Shown: in pieces, positions 46,412 through 56,402 of the stretch
Layout: every line of letters starts with the position of its first letter
Position numbering within the stretch: the stretch's first letter is position 1
Source: Lysobacter terrestris
Lineage (GTDB): Bacteria; Pseudomonadota; Gammaproteobacteria; Xanthomonadales; Xanthomonadaceae
Assembly: GCF_014489475.1 (NCBI RefSeq)
Contig: NZ_CP060820.1
Coordinates: 2,186,001-2,250,000, forward strand
DNA: 64,000 nucleotides
Reading direction: 5' to 3'
Program-made: the position numbers and the translations under genes
Notes under the pieces: model-generated
Told to the model about the DNA's origin: nothing
What the model saw: the letters and a program-made list of their open reading frames with translations, nothing else
Databases searched by the model: none

Positions 46412-46930
46412 TTACTCCTTGAGGCGCGGCTTCAGCGTCGCGAGGTTGCACGGGCGGGTGCGCGCGTCGAGCTGCGCGTGGATGATCTTTTCCCAAGCGG
46501 TGCGGCAGGCCGAGGTCGAACCCGGCAGCGCGAACAGGAAGGTACCGTTGGCTAGGCCGGCGAAGGCGCGCGACTGCAGCGTGCTGGTGCCGATCTCGGC
46601 GAAGCTCAGCGCGCGGAACAGTTCGCCGAAGCCCGGCATCTCCTTGTCCAGCAGCGGCAGCAGCGCTTCGGGCGTGGAGTCGCGGCCGGTGAAGCCGGTG
46701 CCGCCGGTGACGAGGATGCCGTCGATGCTGGCGTCGGCGATCCACTGCGAGACGCGGGCGCGCAGCTGGTAGCGGTCGTCGCGGAGCAGGGCGCGGTCGG
46801 CGAGCGCATGCCCGGCGTCGGTCAGCGCGGCGACGAGGTAATCGCCCGAGGTGTCTTCGGCCGAGGTGCGCGTGTCCGACACGGTCAGCACGCACAGGCG
46901 GAGCGGGAGGAAGTCGCGTTCGGCGGTCAT
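46412..46930 (-). CDS. moaB: Molybdenum cofactor biosynthesis protein B
   Basis: A 172-residue MoaB/MogA-type protein for molybdopterin adenylylation. The family motifs VSDTRTSAEDTSGDYL, LVTGGTGFTGRDSTPEAL and LFALPGSTSACRTAW are intact. The stop lies 12 bp before the XRE gene. No other moa/moe gene is in the window. A dispersed repeat lies just upstream of ATG 46930. Confidence 0.93.
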   Translation of the reverse strand: MTAERDFLPLRLCVLTVSDTRTSAEDTSGDYLVAALTDAGHALADRALLRDDRYQLRARVSQWIADASIDGILVTGGTGFTGRDSTPEALLPLLDKEMPGFGELFRALSFAEIGTSTLQSRAFAGLANGTFLFALPGSTSACRTAWEKIIHAQLDARTRPCNLATLKPRLKE

Positions 46931-46939
46931 GCCGGGAGT

Positions 46940-47023
46940 GTAGGGCGGGCTCAAGCCCGCCGCGAGGGTTGGGTCGGACGAGGTTAGCAGCGAAGATCGA
47001 GGTGCGGGCCAGGGCCCGCCCTA
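46940..47023. repeat. Dispersed element with GTAGGGCGGGC / GCCCGCCCTAC ends
   Basis: An 84-bp element with perfectly inverted terminal GTAGGGCGGGC and GCCCGCCCTAC and inner hairpins (GGCGGGCTCAAGCCCGCC; GCGGGCCAGGGCCCGC). It lies between the moaB start and the end of the OGT-like gene, whose TAG stop (47021-47023) is the element's last three bases. It is a relative of 12043-12164. Confidence 0.78.
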
Positions 47024-48706
47024 CGCCAGCATGGTCCGGATCGCCGCAGCGAAATCGCGCGCGAACCCGCCCATGTCGAACAGCCCGCTGTCGCGCCGGC
47101 ATTGCGCCAGTTCCGCGCGCAGGGCGGCCAAGGCCTGCGGATCGCGGCCGAGTTCGACCGCGCGGGCGACGAAGGCCGCATCGCTGTCGACATTCATCGA
47201 CGGCATGCCCAGGTGGTGGTTGAGGCTGCCGGCCACGCGCGCGGCGAAGGTCTCGCCCGGTCGCGTCAGCACCGGGCAGCCGGCCCACAGCGCATCCGAG
47301 GCGGTGGTGTGCGCGTTGTAGGGTTCGGTGTCGAGGAACAGGTCCGCGTGCTGCAGGCGCGCGAGGTATTCGGCGTGCGGCTGCTTGGCCATGAACACCA
47401 GTCGCTCCGGCGCCACGCCCTGCGCCTGCGCGAAGGCCTGCAACCGTGCATCGGCGCGACCGGGCCCCGACAGCAGCCACAGCACGCTGCCCGGCACCGC
47501 GCGCAGCACCGCCAGTGCGCGCGCCATGCTGTGCGGGTTGAGCTTGTAGCTGTTGTTGAAGCAGCAGAACACCACGCCGGTGTCGGGCAGGCCGCACGCG
47601 GCGCGCGATGGCGGTGGCGGGATCGCGCGCGCGGTGTCGGTCGGCTGGAAGCAGCGCGGCAGCCGCAGCACGCGCTCGCTGAAGCCGGCCGCCAGCACGT
47701 CGGGCAGCACGAACGCATCGGCGAGCACATGGTCGATCCAGGGCGCGCCCGAGGTGCCCGGGTACGCGAGCCAGTTCACCTGCACCGGTGCCGGGCGCAT
47801 CGCCAGCACTTCCGGCGCGCCGCCGCCGCCCCAACCGCGCAGGTCGAACAGCACGTCGATGCCGGCGGCGCGGATGCGTTGCGCCACCTGCGCGTGCGGC
47901 AGGCCGGCGACGTCGTGCAGCCGCGTCGCCGCCTGCAGGCGCTGGCGCACCAGGCTGCCGTCGTCGCGGTTGAGGGCGAACAGGTGCGTTTCGAGCGCGT
48001 GTGGCGTGCGCGTGGTTTCGGCGTGCAGCGCCTCGAACAGGGCGACGGTGAGCAGCCCGGTCGGGTGCGCGCCGAAGCCGTTGGAGAGGAAGCCGACACC
48101 CACGGCGCCGGTATCGCCGCGCGTGGGTGCAGGCGGTAGCGGCCGCACCGCGCGCGCCAGCGCCGTCGCGCGCAGGCGGGCGCATCGCAGCTGTTCGGCG
48201 GCGCTCGAGTCTTCGCTGAGGAAGGCGAACGGCTCGACCATCGCGCGACCCTGCGCCACCGCGTCGCGCACCTGCCGCGCGAGTGCATCGAGGTCGCGCC
48301 AGTCGCACAGCTTGCGGCGCCACGCGAGCAGGTAAGCGGCGATCTGCGGTTCGTCGGGGGCGAGCGCATGCGCCCGCGCGTACGCATCGGCCGCCTCTTC
48401 CGCTGCGCCGATGTCTTCCAGAACGTGGCCCAGCCACACCGCGATGCCGGGATGGTGCGGCGCATTCGCAGCGGCCGCGCGCAGGCTGTCGGCGGCCTCG
48501 CGGCGCTGCTGCTGCATCCACTGCGCACGGCCCAGGCGTGCCAGCGCTTCGGGATGGCCGGGTTGCAATGCCAATGCGCGGCGCGCCGCGGCTTCGCCCG
48601 CGCGGGCATCGCCGGCGTCGAGTTCGGCCTCGCCGAGCATGATCCACGCCATCGCGTTGCCGGGTTCGCGCTGGACCAGCGCGCGCAGGCGCTCGCGTTC
48701 GCTCAC
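47021..48706 (-). CDS. TPR-containing OGT/SPINDLY-type glycosyltransferase
   Basis: A 561-residue GT41-like protein. The amino part (about 1-140) holds TPR units such as AWIMLGEAELDAGDARAGEAAARRAL, and the remainder is the bipartite O-GlcNAc-transferase catalytic region: VGFLSNGFGAHPTGLL, VLFDLRGWGGGG, QVNWLAYPGTSGAPWID and FLDTEPYNAHTTASDALWAG near the nucleotide-sugar site. Bacterial relatives modify proteins or glycans. The GTG start overlaps the GNAT gene stop (GTGA). The stop is within a dispersed repeat. Sugar and acceptor are unknown. Confidence 0.88.
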   Translation of the reverse strand: MSERERLRALVQREPGNAMAWIMLGEAELDAGDARAGEAAARRALALQPGHPEALARLGRAQWMQQQRREAADSLRAAAANAPHHPGIAVWLGHVLEDIGAAEEAADAYARAHALAPDEPQIAAYLLAWRRKLCDWRDLDALARQVRDAVAQGRAMVEPFAFLSEDSSAAEQLRCARLRATALARAVRPLPPAPTRGDTGAVGVGFLSNGFGAHPTGLLTVALFEALHAETTRTPHALETHLFALNRDDGSLVRQRLQAATRLHDVAGLPHAQVAQRIRAAGIDVLFDLRGWGGGGAPEVLAMRPAPVQVNWLAYPGTSGAPWIDHVLADAFVLPDVLAAGFSERVLRLPRCFQPTDTARAIPPPPSRAACGLPDTGVVFCCFNNSYKLNPHSMARALAVLRAVPGSVLWLLSGPGRADARLQAFAQAQGVAPERLVFMAKQPHAEYLARLQHADLFLDTEPYNAHTTASDALWAGCPVLTRPGETFAARVAGSLNHHLGMPSMNVDSDAAFVARAVELGRDPQALAALRAELAQCRRDSGLFDMGGFARDFAAAIRTMLA

Positions 48707-49167
48707 GGAGTCGCCGTGCCCGGGGTAAACGCCAGGCTGTACCACTGCGTTTCGTCCTCGTTCCAGCCGGCGGCGCGATACAGCGCGCGGGCCGGTGCGT
48801 TGTCGCGCGTGGTTTCCAGCGAGATCCCGACGGCGCCCTGCGCGCGCGCGAACTGCGCGGCCGCGTCGAGCAGGGCGCGGGCGACGCCGCTGCGACGCGC
48901 GGAGGCGTCGACATACAGGTCGTTGAGGATCCACGTGCGCGCGGTGCGCACCGAGGAGAACATCGGGTAGAGCTGGGTGAAGCCGGCGAGGCGACCGTCG
49001 CGTTCGGCGAGCAGCAGCACCGATTCGCCGCGTTGCATCCGCTCCTGCAGGAAGTCGCGTGCGCGCTGCAGGTCGCCTTCCTGCGCGTAGAAGCGGCGGT
49101 AGGCGTCGAACAGCGCTGCGGCCGCGTCAAGATCGTCGGGCGTGGCGCGACGGATGGTGGTGTCCAT
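48703..49167 (-). CDS. GNAT-family N-acetyltransferase
   Basis: A 154-residue GCN5-type acetyltransferase: a helix-rich start (DLDAAAALFDAYRRFY), then motif A with ILNDLYVDASARRSGVARALL (the R-x2-G-x-A acetyl-CoA loop) and a final ISLETTRDNAPARALYRAAGW. Substrate unknown. It is coupled to the OGT-like gene, so a joint role in surface or protein modification is possible. Confidence 0.9.
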   Translation of the reverse strand: MDTTIRRATPDDLDAAAALFDAYRRFYAQEGDLQRARDFLQERMQRGESVLLLAERDGRLAGFTQLYPMFSSVRTARTWILNDLYVDASARRSGVARALLDAAAQFARAQGAVGISLETTRDNAPARALYRAAGWNEDETQWYSLAFTPGTATP

Positions 49168-49235
49168 GATTCCTCGCTGCTGGGCGACGGGTGCGGACCG
49201 ATCGGATCGTTGCGATTGCCGTGCGTGCCATTGCC

Positions 49236-49309
49236 GTCATCCCGAGCGTAGCGAGGGACCTGCCGTGGCTTCAAGCGGAAAAGCAGGTCCCTCGCTCGCT
49301 CGGGATGAC
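49236..49309. repeat. Long hairpin of the GTCATCCCGAGCG family
   Basis: The arms 49236-49263 and 49283-49309 are almost perfect inverted copies (GTCATCCCGAGCG ... CGCTCGGGATGAC). It lies between prfA and the GNAT gene on the minus strand. A weaker relative is at 5433-5511. Confidence 0.8.
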
Positions 49310-49322
49310 ACCCGGATTGCGA

Positions 49323-50408
49323 TCAGCTGCCCTGCGTCAGTCGCGCCAGTTCGTCGGCCTGGTTCTCCTGCTGCAGGCGATCGACCAGCGCGTCGAGGCC
49401 GCCTTCGATGACGTTGGGCAGGTCGTACAGGGTGAGGCCTTCCACGCGGTGGTCGGTGATGCGGCCCTGCGGGAAGTTGTAGGTGCGGATGCGCTGGCTG
49501 CGGTCGCCGCTGCCGACCTGCAGCTTGCGCGTCTCGGCCTGCGCGGCCGCGGCCTTGGCGGCCTGCGCCTCGGCGATGATCGCGGCCAGGCGCTTCATCG
49601 CCTTGTCGCGGTTGGCGTGCTGGCTGCGCTCGGTCTGGCTCTCGACGACTATCCCGGTCGGCACGTGGGTGATGCGGATCGCCGATTCGGTCTTGTTGAC
49701 GTGCTGACCGCCGGCGCCGCTGGAACGGAAGGTGTCGACCTTGAGGTCGGCGGGATTGATCTCGACCGGTTCGCCTTCGCTCTCGACCGGGATGATCGCC
49801 ACGGTCGCGGCGGAAGTGTGGATGCGGCCCTGCGATTCGGTGGCCGGTACGCGCTGCACGCGATGCGTGCCGGATTCGAACTTCAGCCGCGAGTAGGCGC
49901 CGCGGCCTTCGACCCGGGAGATGACTTCCTTGAAGCCACCGTGTTCGCCCGGACTGGCCGATTCGACTTCCACTTTCCAGCCCTGCCGCTCGGCATAGCG
50001 CGAATACATGCGGAACAGGTCGCCGGCGAAGATCGCGGCCTCGTCGCCGCCGGCGCCGGCGCGCACTTCCAGGTAGATGTCGCCGTCGTCGCGGGCGTCC
50101 TTGGGGATCAGGTGCGCGAGCAGTTCGGCATCGAGTTGCTCCAGCCGTGCGTTCGCGGCGGCGATTTCCTCGTCGGCCAGTTCGCGCAATTCCGCATCGT
50201 TGCGCATCGCCTCGGCGGCGGCGAGGTCCTGCTTGGCCTGCGTTTCCGCCGCCAGCGCGTTCACCACCGGCTCGAGCTGCGCGAACTCGCGCGAGAGCTT
50301 GCGGAACTGGCTGGCGTCGCCGATCACGCCCGGGTCGGCGAGCAGGCGCTCGAGTTCCTCGCGGCGTTCGGCCAGGGCTTCGAGTTTGCGGCGCAGGGTA
50401 GGGGTCAT
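49323..50408 (-). CDS. prfA: Peptide chain release factor 1
   Basis: RF1 ends translation at UAA and UAG. The 361-residue protein has the codon-reading PAT tripeptide at 188-190 and the catalytic GGQ at 233-235 ([11 protein letters not shown]), the glutamine being the target of PrmC encoded at 16698. It lies 105 bp downstream of hemA on the same strand, the classic hemA-prfA order; prmC, which often follows, is elsewhere. Confidence 0.97.
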   Translation of the reverse strand: MTPTLRRKLEALAERREELERLLADPGVIGDASQFRKLSREFAQLEPVVNALAAETQAKQDLAAAEAMRNDAELRELADEEIAAANARLEQLDAELLAHLIPKDARDDGDIYLEVRAGAGGDEAAIFAGDLFRMYSRYAERQGWKVEVESASPGEHGGFKEVISRVEGRGAYSRLKFESGTHRVQRVPATESQGRIHTSAATVAIIPVESEGEPVEINPADLKVDTFRSSGAGGQHVNKTESAIRITHVPTGIVVESQTERSQHANRDKAMKRLAAIIAEAQAAKAAAAQAETRKLQVGSGDRSQRIRTYNFPQGRITDHRVEGLTLYDLPNVIEGGLDALVDRLQQENQADELARLTQGS

Positions 50409-50513
50409 GGGATCGGGAATCGGGAGTCGGGGACGGCGAAGCGAGGGGTCACGCTATCGGCAGCACGCCGCCCCGCTGCACGCGGGATGGCACTGCGTTC
50501 GTAGTGACGGTAG

Positions 50514-51794
50514 CTAACGCTCGTCGTCGTTGCCGGCGCGCGTGGCATCCGGCAGCGCGGGAAACAGCTTGTCGGCCGCGCGCGCCAGCTCCGCATTGCC
50601 GCTCAGGGCGGCTTCGCGCAGGGCGATCGTGGGCGCGTGCAGGAGCTTGTTGGTCAGCGTGTGGGCGAGGAAGTCGAGCACCGCTTCCGGCGATTCGCCC
50701 GTGGCGAGTTGCTGCTTCGCCTTGGCCAGCGCGTCGGTCTTGGCCGCCTCGCCGTGCGCGCGCAGGCGCTTGAGCGGTTCGGTGCGCGTGCTTGCGCCGA
50801 GCGTTTCGATGTAGCGCGACACCTGCAGCTCGACGATCGCTTCGGCTTCGTTCGCGGCTTCGCGACGGCTGCGGCGGTTGTCTTCGATCGCGCGTTCCAG
50901 GTCGTCGACGGTGTAGAGGAAGACGTCCTTCAGCTCGACCACGTCGGGCGCGATGTCGCGCGGCACGGCGAGGTCGAGCAGCAGCATCGGCCGATGCCGG
51001 CGCGAGGCGAGGGCGGTGGCGATCTGCAGCTTGTGCAGGATCGGATCGCGCGCCGCGGTGGCGGAGATCACCACGTCGGCTTCGGCAAGATGGCGGTCGA
51101 GTTCGGTCAGCGCCAGCGCGTAGCCGCCGTGGCGCGTGGCCAGGTCCTGCGCGTGGGCGAGGGTGCGGTTGGCGACCAGCAGCCGCTTGGTCTTCGCCTG
51201 CACCAGGTGGCGCGCGGCGAGCTCGATGGTTTCGCCGGCGCCGATCAGCAGCACGGTGGAATCTTCCGGCCGGGCGAAGGATTCCTGTGCCAGCCGCACC
51301 GCGGTGGAGGCGACCGACACCGGGTTCGCGCCGATGCGGGTGTCGGTGCGCGCGCGCTTGGCGGTGGCGAAGGCGTGCTGGAACAGGCGATCGAGCTGGC
51401 TGCCGAGGCTGCCCGAGCTGCGCGCCGTCGCCCAGGCATCCTTCACCTGGCCGAGGATCTGCGGTTCGCCCAGCACCAGCGAATCCAGTCCCGTCGCCAC
51501 CCGGAACAGGTGGCGCACCGCGTCGGCTTCCGAATGCCGGTACAGGTAGGCGTGCAGGTCGCCGGCATCGTCGGGATGCGTGGCCAGCCAGTCGGCGAGG
51601 GTGTCGCCGTTGTCGTCGGCGACCGCGTACAGCTCGGTACGGTTGCAGGTCGACAGCAGCGCGACTTCGCGCACCGCCGGCAGTCCGCGCAGGGCATCGA
51701 GCGCCGCGGGAATCGCGTCGCCGGAGAAGGCCACCCGTTCGCGCAGGCTGACCGGCGCGGTCTGGTGGTTGATGCCGAGTACGAGGATGCTCAT
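50514..51794 (-). CDS. hemA: Glutamyl-tRNA reductase
   Basis: First enzyme of the C5 haem pathway; it reduces glutamyl-tRNA to glutamate-1-semialdehyde with NADPH. The 426-residue protein has the nucleophile Cys50 in [25 protein letters not shown], the NADPH site [16 protein letters not shown] and a carboxy-terminal dimerisation helix. It diverges from the TPR-protein gene; the lolB/ispE neighbourhood is a conserved arrangement. Confidence 0.97.
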   Translation of the reverse strand: MSILVLGINHQTAPVSLRERVAFSGDAIPAALDALRGLPAVREVALLSTCNRTELYAVADDNGDTLADWLATHPDDAGDLHAYLYRHSEADAVRHLFRVATGLDSLVLGEPQILGQVKDAWATARSSGSLGSQLDRLFQHAFATAKRARTDTRIGANPVSVASTAVRLAQESFARPEDSTVLLIGAGETIELAARHLVQAKTKRLLVANRTLAHAQDLATRHGGYALALTELDRHLAEADVVISATAARDPILHKLQIATALASRRHRPMLLLDLAVPRDIAPDVVELKDVFLYTVDDLERAIEDNRRSRREAANEAEAIVELQVSRYIETLGASTRTEPLKRLRAHGEAAKTDALAKAKQQLATGESPEAVLDFLAHTLTNKLLHAPTIALREAALSGNAELARAADKLFPALPDATRAGNDDER

Positions 51795-51889
51795 GTGAGC
51801 TGCGGCGGCACGTGGCCGTTCAGGGGCTTGCGCTAAGCTGGCTCGAGAAGGCCGTCATTCTACCGGTCGCAGCTTCCGCGGGTTTTCCC

Positions 51890-53575
51890 TTGGCGAATCC
51901 AACGCGTTCCGCACATGTGCTTGTCGGTGCCCTCCTGCTGGTGGGCCTGGGTTTGTCGCCCGCCTGGGGCGCGCGCTCCGGGCCGCCCGTCGACGACACG
52001 GTGCGGGCGCTGGAGCCGACCCTGGCCGGCGAGTTCGCCCTGCAGGCCGGCAAGCTCGACGAGGCGGCCAAGGCCTACCTCGACGCCGCACGGGCCGGCA
52101 ACGACGCCACCCTGGCCGAGCGCGCCACCCGCATCGCCCTGCTGGCGAAGGACAACCGCCGTGCCGCCGAGGCGCTCGCGCTGTGGCGCAAGCTCGGCGG
52201 CGACACGCAGGCGCAGAGCGCCGCCGAGGCCACGCTCGCGCTGCGTCGCGGCGACGAACGCGCCGCGCGCCGGCAGCTGAACGCCTTGCTGGCGTCGGGA
52301 CAGGAGGGCAGCTGGCAGCAGGTGGTCGGCGTGCTCGGCGTGGGTGCGCGCGACCCGGAGCAGGCCGCGCGCCTGCTCGGTCGCCTGCTCGATGACGGCA
52401 ACGTGCCGGACAAGCTGCAGGCCTGGCTCGCGTTCGGTGGCCTGGCGCAGCGCCTGGACCAGGACGCCCTGGCCGAGCGCGTCGTCAACGAAGTCGTGCG
52501 CCGCTTCCCCGGCGAGCCGCGCGTGGCGCTGCTGCGCGCCAGCCAGCTGCGCCAGGCGGGCAAGCAGGACGAGGCGCGCAAGGTGCTGGGTGCGCTGGAT
52601 TCCTCCCTGCTGCTGGTGCCCGAGCTGCGCATGGCGGTGGCGGCCGAATACGACGAACTGGGCGACTTCCAGGCCGCCTCGACCACGCTCGCACGCGGCC
52701 CGCAGGACGACCAGACCTACGCGCTGCGGGCCTCGTTGCTGGCGCGCGTCGAGGACAAGACCGCTTTGACCGCGCTGTACCAGGAGCTGAGTCACGACGC
52801 CGCCAAGCCGGACCCGGCGCGGCGCCTGCTGCTGGGGCGGATTGCCGAGTTCCTCGAACGCCACCAGGAAGCACTGGACTGGTACCGCGGCGTGCCCGGC
52901 GGCGAGCAGCGTTGGCCGGCGAAGCTGCGCGCGGCCAACGTGCTGCACGAACTCAAGCGTGGCCCCGAGGCCTACCAGGCCCTGCGCGACCTGCAGGCGG
53001 ATGCGGCCGCGCCGGAAGACGCGCGGCGCGACGCGTACATCCTGGAAGCCGACCTGCGCAGCCGGGACAAGAACGGCGACGGCGAACTCGACGCGTTCGC
53101 GCGCGGCCTGGCCGCGTTCCCGGACGATCCGGACCTGCTCTACGCACGTGCGCTCGGCTGGGAACGACGCGACGACATCGCGCGCGCCGAAGCCGACTTC
53201 CGCAAGATCCTGGTCGCCGATCCGGACAGCACGGCCGCACTGAACGCGCTCGGCTACACGCTGGCCGACCGCACCACGCGCTATCGCGAGGCGCTGGAGC
53301 TGATCGACCGCGCCCGCACGGCGGAGCCCGACAACGCCGCGATCATCGACAGCTATGGCTGGGTGCTGTATCGCCTCGGTCGCAAGGAGGACGCGCTGAC
53401 CGAACTGCGCCGCGCCTTCACCCAGCAGAAGGATCCGGAAATCGCCTCGCACATCGGCGAAGTGCTGTGGGCCCTGGGACGCAAGGACGAAGCGCGGCGT
53501 TACTTCGATGAAGCGCGCAAGCTCGATCCCGAGAATCGCGCGTTGAAGCGCGCGCTGGAGAAGATCGGCGAATGA
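51890..53575 (+). CDS. Exported tetratricopeptide-repeat protein
   Basis: A protein of about 561 residues with an amino-terminal signal ([21 protein letters not shown]) and then TPR-type helical repeats along nearly all its length, for example [24 protein letters not shown] and [23 protein letters not shown]. It probably acts as a periplasmic scaffold. The start is uncertain: no ATG fits; TTG 51890 gives a basic residue before the signal core, and GTG 51917 is possible. It overlaps lolB by 4 bp, as in many gammaproteobacteria. Confidence 0.82.
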   Translation: MANPTRSAHVLVGALLLVGLGLSPAWGARSGPPVDDTVRALEPTLAGEFALQAGKLDEAAKAYLDAARAGNDATLAERATRIALLAKDNRRAAEALALWRKLGGDTQAQSAAEATLALRRGDERAARRQLNALLASGQEGSWQQVVGVLGVGARDPEQAARLLGRLLDDGNVPDKLQAWLAFGGLAQRLDQDALAERVVNEVVRRFPGEPRVALLRASQLRQAGKQDEARKVLGALDSSLLLVPELRMAVAAEYDELGDFQAASTTLARGPQDDQTYALRASLLARVEDKTALTALYQELSHDAAKPDPARRLLLGRIAEFLERHQEALDWYRGVPGGEQRWPAKLRAANVLHELKRGPEAYQALRDLQADAAAPEDARRDAYILEADLRSRDKNGDGELDAFARGLAAFPDDPDLLYARALGWERRDDIARAEADFRKILVADPDSTAALNALGYTLADRTTRYREALELIDRARTAEPDNAAIIDSYGWVLYRLGRKEDALTELRRAFTQQKDPEIASHIGEVLWALGRKDEARRYFDEARKLDPENRALKRALEKIGE

Positions 53576-54201
53576 AAGTCCTGCGTTCGTTCCTTGCCTG
53601 TGGATTGGCGGCGCTGGCACTGACCGCCTGCGTGACCCAGCCGGCGCCGCGCGCCACCGCGCCGGTCGATGCGGCGCAGGCGCAGGCGAACGACCAGCGC
53701 CGCAGTGCCCTGCGCGACTGGGACCTGTCCGGGCGCATCGCCGTCTCCAACGGCAGCCGCGGCGGCAGCGGCCGCATCGACTGGCAGCAACGCGCCGCCG
53801 ATTACACGATCGCGCTGAGTGCGCCGGTCACCCGGCAGAGCTGGCAGCTGCGCGGCAACGACCAGGGCGCGCGCCTGGACGGCATCGCCGGTGGCCCGCG
53901 CGAAGACGCCGACGTCGAAGCGCTGCTCTTGTCCGCCACCGGCTGGACCATCCCCGTCCGCGCCCTGCAGGACTGGGTGCGCGGCACCGGCGCCGCCGAC
54001 AACGAATTCGGCCCGGCCAGGCAGGTCTACGGCAACGGCGGGCTGCCGCTGAAGCTGGAGCAGGCCGGCTGGGCGATCGAATACCAGGAGTGGTACCCGG
54101 CCGAGGCCGGTGCGCCGCAGCTGCCCCGGCGGATCGTCGCGCGCAAGGGCACGGCCAGCGTCCGCCTCGTGGTCGACGACTGGGACGTGGGCGCGCACTG
54201 A
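53572..54201 (+). CDS. lolB: Outer-membrane lipoprotein insertion protein LolB
   Basis: LolB receives lipoproteins from LolA and inserts them in the outer membrane. The 209-residue precursor has a lipobox (LTAC, Cys20) with no Asp after it, in keeping with outer-membrane sorting. [10 protein letters not shown] and [10 protein letters not shown] are family-typical strands. It overlaps the TPR gene (ATGA), and ispE follows after 77 bp. Confidence 0.92.
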   Translation: MKVLRSFLACGLAALALTACVTQPAPRATAPVDAAQAQANDQRRSALRDWDLSGRIAVSNGSRGGSGRIDWQQRAADYTIALSAPVTRQSWQLRGNDQGARLDGIAGGPREDADVEALLLSATGWTIPVRALQDWVRGTGAADNEFGPARQVYGNGGLPLKLEQAGWAIEYQEWYPAEAGAPQLPRRIVARKGTASVRLVVDDWDVGAH

Positions 54202-54278
54202 GGCCCGGCTCCGGGCATGGTTCCGGGGCACAAGGCCCGTGGCTTACCCTTGGCGCCCCTTCCGCCTCCCGATCCGGC

Positions 54279-55169
54279 ATGACCGCACCCGATGCCAGCC
54301 CCGGCTGGAGCGCCTGGCCGGCGCCGGCCAAGCTCAACCTGTTCCTGCGGATCACCGGCCGCCGCGCCGACGGCTACCACGAGCTGCAGACCGTGTTCCG
54401 CCTGCTCGACTGGGGCGACACCCTGCGCCTACGGGTGCGCAACGACGGTCAGGTGCTTCGCCACGGGCAATCGGTGGCGGGGGTGGCCGAAGACGACGAC
54501 CTCACCGTGCGCGCGGCCAAGTTGCTGAAGTTGGCTGCCAATTGCAGTGAAGGTGTTGACATCGTCATCGAAAAGCGCATTCCCGCCGGTGGCGGCTTCG
54601 GTGGCGGCTCCTCCGATGCGGCGACCGTGCTGGTGGCCCTGGATGCGCTGTGGGGCCTGCACCTGGGCGTGGACCGGCTGGCTGCGCTGGGATTGGAGCT
54701 CGGGGCGGACGTGCCGGTCTTCGTGCGCGGGCACAACGCCTGGGCCGAAGGCGTGGGCGAGCGACTGGAGCCGATCGGGTTGCCGCCGGCCTGGTACCTG
54801 CTGGCCGACCCAGGGGTCCACGCGCCGACCGCGGCACTTTTCCAAGCCCCTGATTTGACGCGGAATGCTGCGCCCGCGAGAATATCGGACTTCGTTTCGG
54901 GAACTGGGCTCGGTAACGCATTCGAGCCGGTCCTGCGCGCGCGCGAACCGGCCGTCGAGGCGGTGTTCGCAGTGCTGGCGCAGGTCGGCACGCCGCGATT
55001 GACCGGGTCGGGCAGCGGTTGTTTCGTCGAATTCGCTACCCGCGAATCCGCCGAAGCGGCGCTGGCAGTTTTGCCGCCGGACCTCAGGGCCTGGGTGGCG
55101 GCGGGAGCGGCAAGGTCGCCGCTGCTGGATGCACTCGACGCGATGGCTGCCGGTTCACGCCGACCGTAG
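54279..55169 (+). CDS. ispE: 4-diphosphocytidyl-2-C-methyl-D-erythritol kinase
   Basis: GHMP kinase of the MEP isoprenoid pathway. The 296-residue protein shows [17 protein letters not shown] at the start, the ATP-binding [14 protein letters not shown] at 102-115 and the carboxy [12 protein letters not shown] motif. Start ATG 54279 matches family length. tRNA-Gln and prs follow on the same strand, the usual order in gammaproteobacteria. Confidence 0.96.
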   Translation: MTAPDASPGWSAWPAPAKLNLFLRITGRRADGYHELQTVFRLLDWGDTLRLRVRNDGQVLRHGQSVAGVAEDDDLTVRAAKLLKLAANCSEGVDIVIEKRIPAGGGFGGGSSDAATVLVALDALWGLHLGVDRLAALGLELGADVPVFVRGHNAWAEGVGERLEPIGLPPAWYLLADPGVHAPTAALFQAPDLTRNAAPARISDFVSGTGLGNAFEPVLRAREPAVEAVFAVLAQVGTPRLTGSGSGCFVEFATRESAEAALAVLPPDLRAWVAAGAARSPLLDALDAMAAGSRRP

Positions 55170-55186
55170 CCGAAAGGTTTCCGCGC

Positions 55187-55262
55187 AGGGGCGTCGCCAA
55201 GTGGTTAAGGCACCGGGTTTTGATCCCGGCATTCGTAGGTTCGAATCCTTCCGCCCCTGCCA
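55187..55262 (+). tRNA. tRNA-Gln (UUG)
   Basis: Cloverleaf with acceptor AGGGGCG paired to CGCCCCT, discriminator G and encoded CCA (55260-55262). The anticodon stem CCGGG/CCCGG encloses TTTTGAT, giving anticodon TTG at 55220-55222. The T arm contains GTTCGAATC. It lies 17 bp after ispE and 75 bp before prs. Confidence 0.97.
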
Positions 55263-55337
55263 ATCCTGCTGTTGCCCCGTTCACCCGTTGTAACCATCCC
55301 ACCACCGCCACGGTCAGAGCGAAGCGGAGAGACCCAC

Positions 55338-56297
55338 GTGCAGAACGATCGCAACCTGCTGGTATTCAGCGGCAACGCCAACCGCCCGCTCGCCGATGCC
55401 GTGTGCAAGGAGCTGGGCATCCGCATGGGCAAGGCGCTGGTCAGCCGTTTCTCGGACGGCGAGGTCCAGGTCGAGATCGAAGAGAACGTGCGCCGGCAGG
55501 AAGTCTTCGTCATCCAGCCCACCAACGCGCCCAGCGCCGAGAACCTGGTGGAGCTGCTGGTCCTGATCGACGCGCTCAAGCGCGCATCGGTGTCCAGCGT
55601 CACCGCGGTGGTGCCGTACTTCGGCTATGCGCGCCAGGATCGCCGCCCGCGTTCGGCCCGCGTGCCGATCACCGCGAAGGTGGTGGCGAAGATGTTCTCG
55701 TCGGTCGGCGCCGATCGCGTGCTCACGGTCGACCTGCACGCCGACCAGATCCAGGGCTTCTTCGACATCCCGGTCGACAACGTGTACGCCTCGCCGCTGC
55801 TGCTCGCCGACATCTGGCGCGCGCACGGCACCGACAACCTGATCGTGGTCTCGCCGGACGTCGGCGGCGTGGTGCGCGCACGCGCCATCGCCAAGCGCCT
55901 GGATGACGCGGACCTGGCGATCATCGACAAGCGCCGCCCGCGCGCCAACGTCGCCACGGTGATGAACATCATCGGCGACGTCGAAGGCAAGACCTGCGTG
56001 CTGGTCGACGACATCGTCGACACCGCCGGCACCCTCTGCGCCGCCGCCGGTGCGCTCAAGGCGCGTGGCGCGCTCAAGGTCGCCGCCTACTGCACCCATC
56101 CGGTGCTGTCGGGCGCGGCGATCGACAACATCACGAAGTCGCAGCTCGACGAGCTGGTGGTGACCGACACCATCCCGCTCAGCGCTGCGGCGAAGGCCTG
56201 CGGCCGCATCCGCCAGCTCAGCGTCGCCGAGCTGCTCGCGGAGACGATCCGCCGCATCGCCTTCGGTGAATCCGTCAGCTCGCTGTACGTCGATTGA
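55338..56297 (+). CDS. prs: Ribose-phosphate pyrophosphokinase
   Basis: Makes PRPP from ribose-5-phosphate and ATP, supplying Apt among others. The 319-residue protein starts at a GTG ([19 protein letters not shown]), with GGAG upstream, and shows the flexible-loop and catalytic region [30 protein letters not shown] and the PRPP loop [13 protein letters not shown]. Same-strand placement after tRNA-Gln is conserved. Confidence 0.97.
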   Translation: MQNDRNLLVFSGNANRPLADAVCKELGIRMGKALVSRFSDGEVQVEIEENVRRQEVFVIQPTNAPSAENLVELLVLIDALKRASVSSVTAVVPYFGYARQDRRPRSARVPITAKVVAKMFSSVGADRVLTVDLHADQIQGFFDIPVDNVYASPLLLADIWRAHGTDNLIVVSPDVGGVVRARAIAKRLDDADLAIIDKRRPRANVATVMNIIGDVEGKTCVLVDDIVDTAGTLCAAAGALKARGALKVAAYCTHPVLSGAAIDNITKSQLDELVVTDTIPLSAAAKACGRIRQLSVAELLAETIRRIAFGESVSSLYVD

Positions 56298-56402
56298 CGA
56301 CAGCGACTGGTACGGGCTTCGGCCCAAACCGCTCACCTGGTCGCGGGTGAGTGGCATCGCCGCCGCGAGGCGGTTTCATTGCAAGCAAAGTGAGTAACGA
56401 CA

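Noticed and set aside
45282-49274. A 1330-codon open minus-strand frame spanning ppk2 to the GNAT gene
   Set aside because: Only the carboxy 255 codons are the PPK2 enzyme; the upstream part is out of frame with moaB, the OGT-like gene and the GNAT gene, which have intact motifs.
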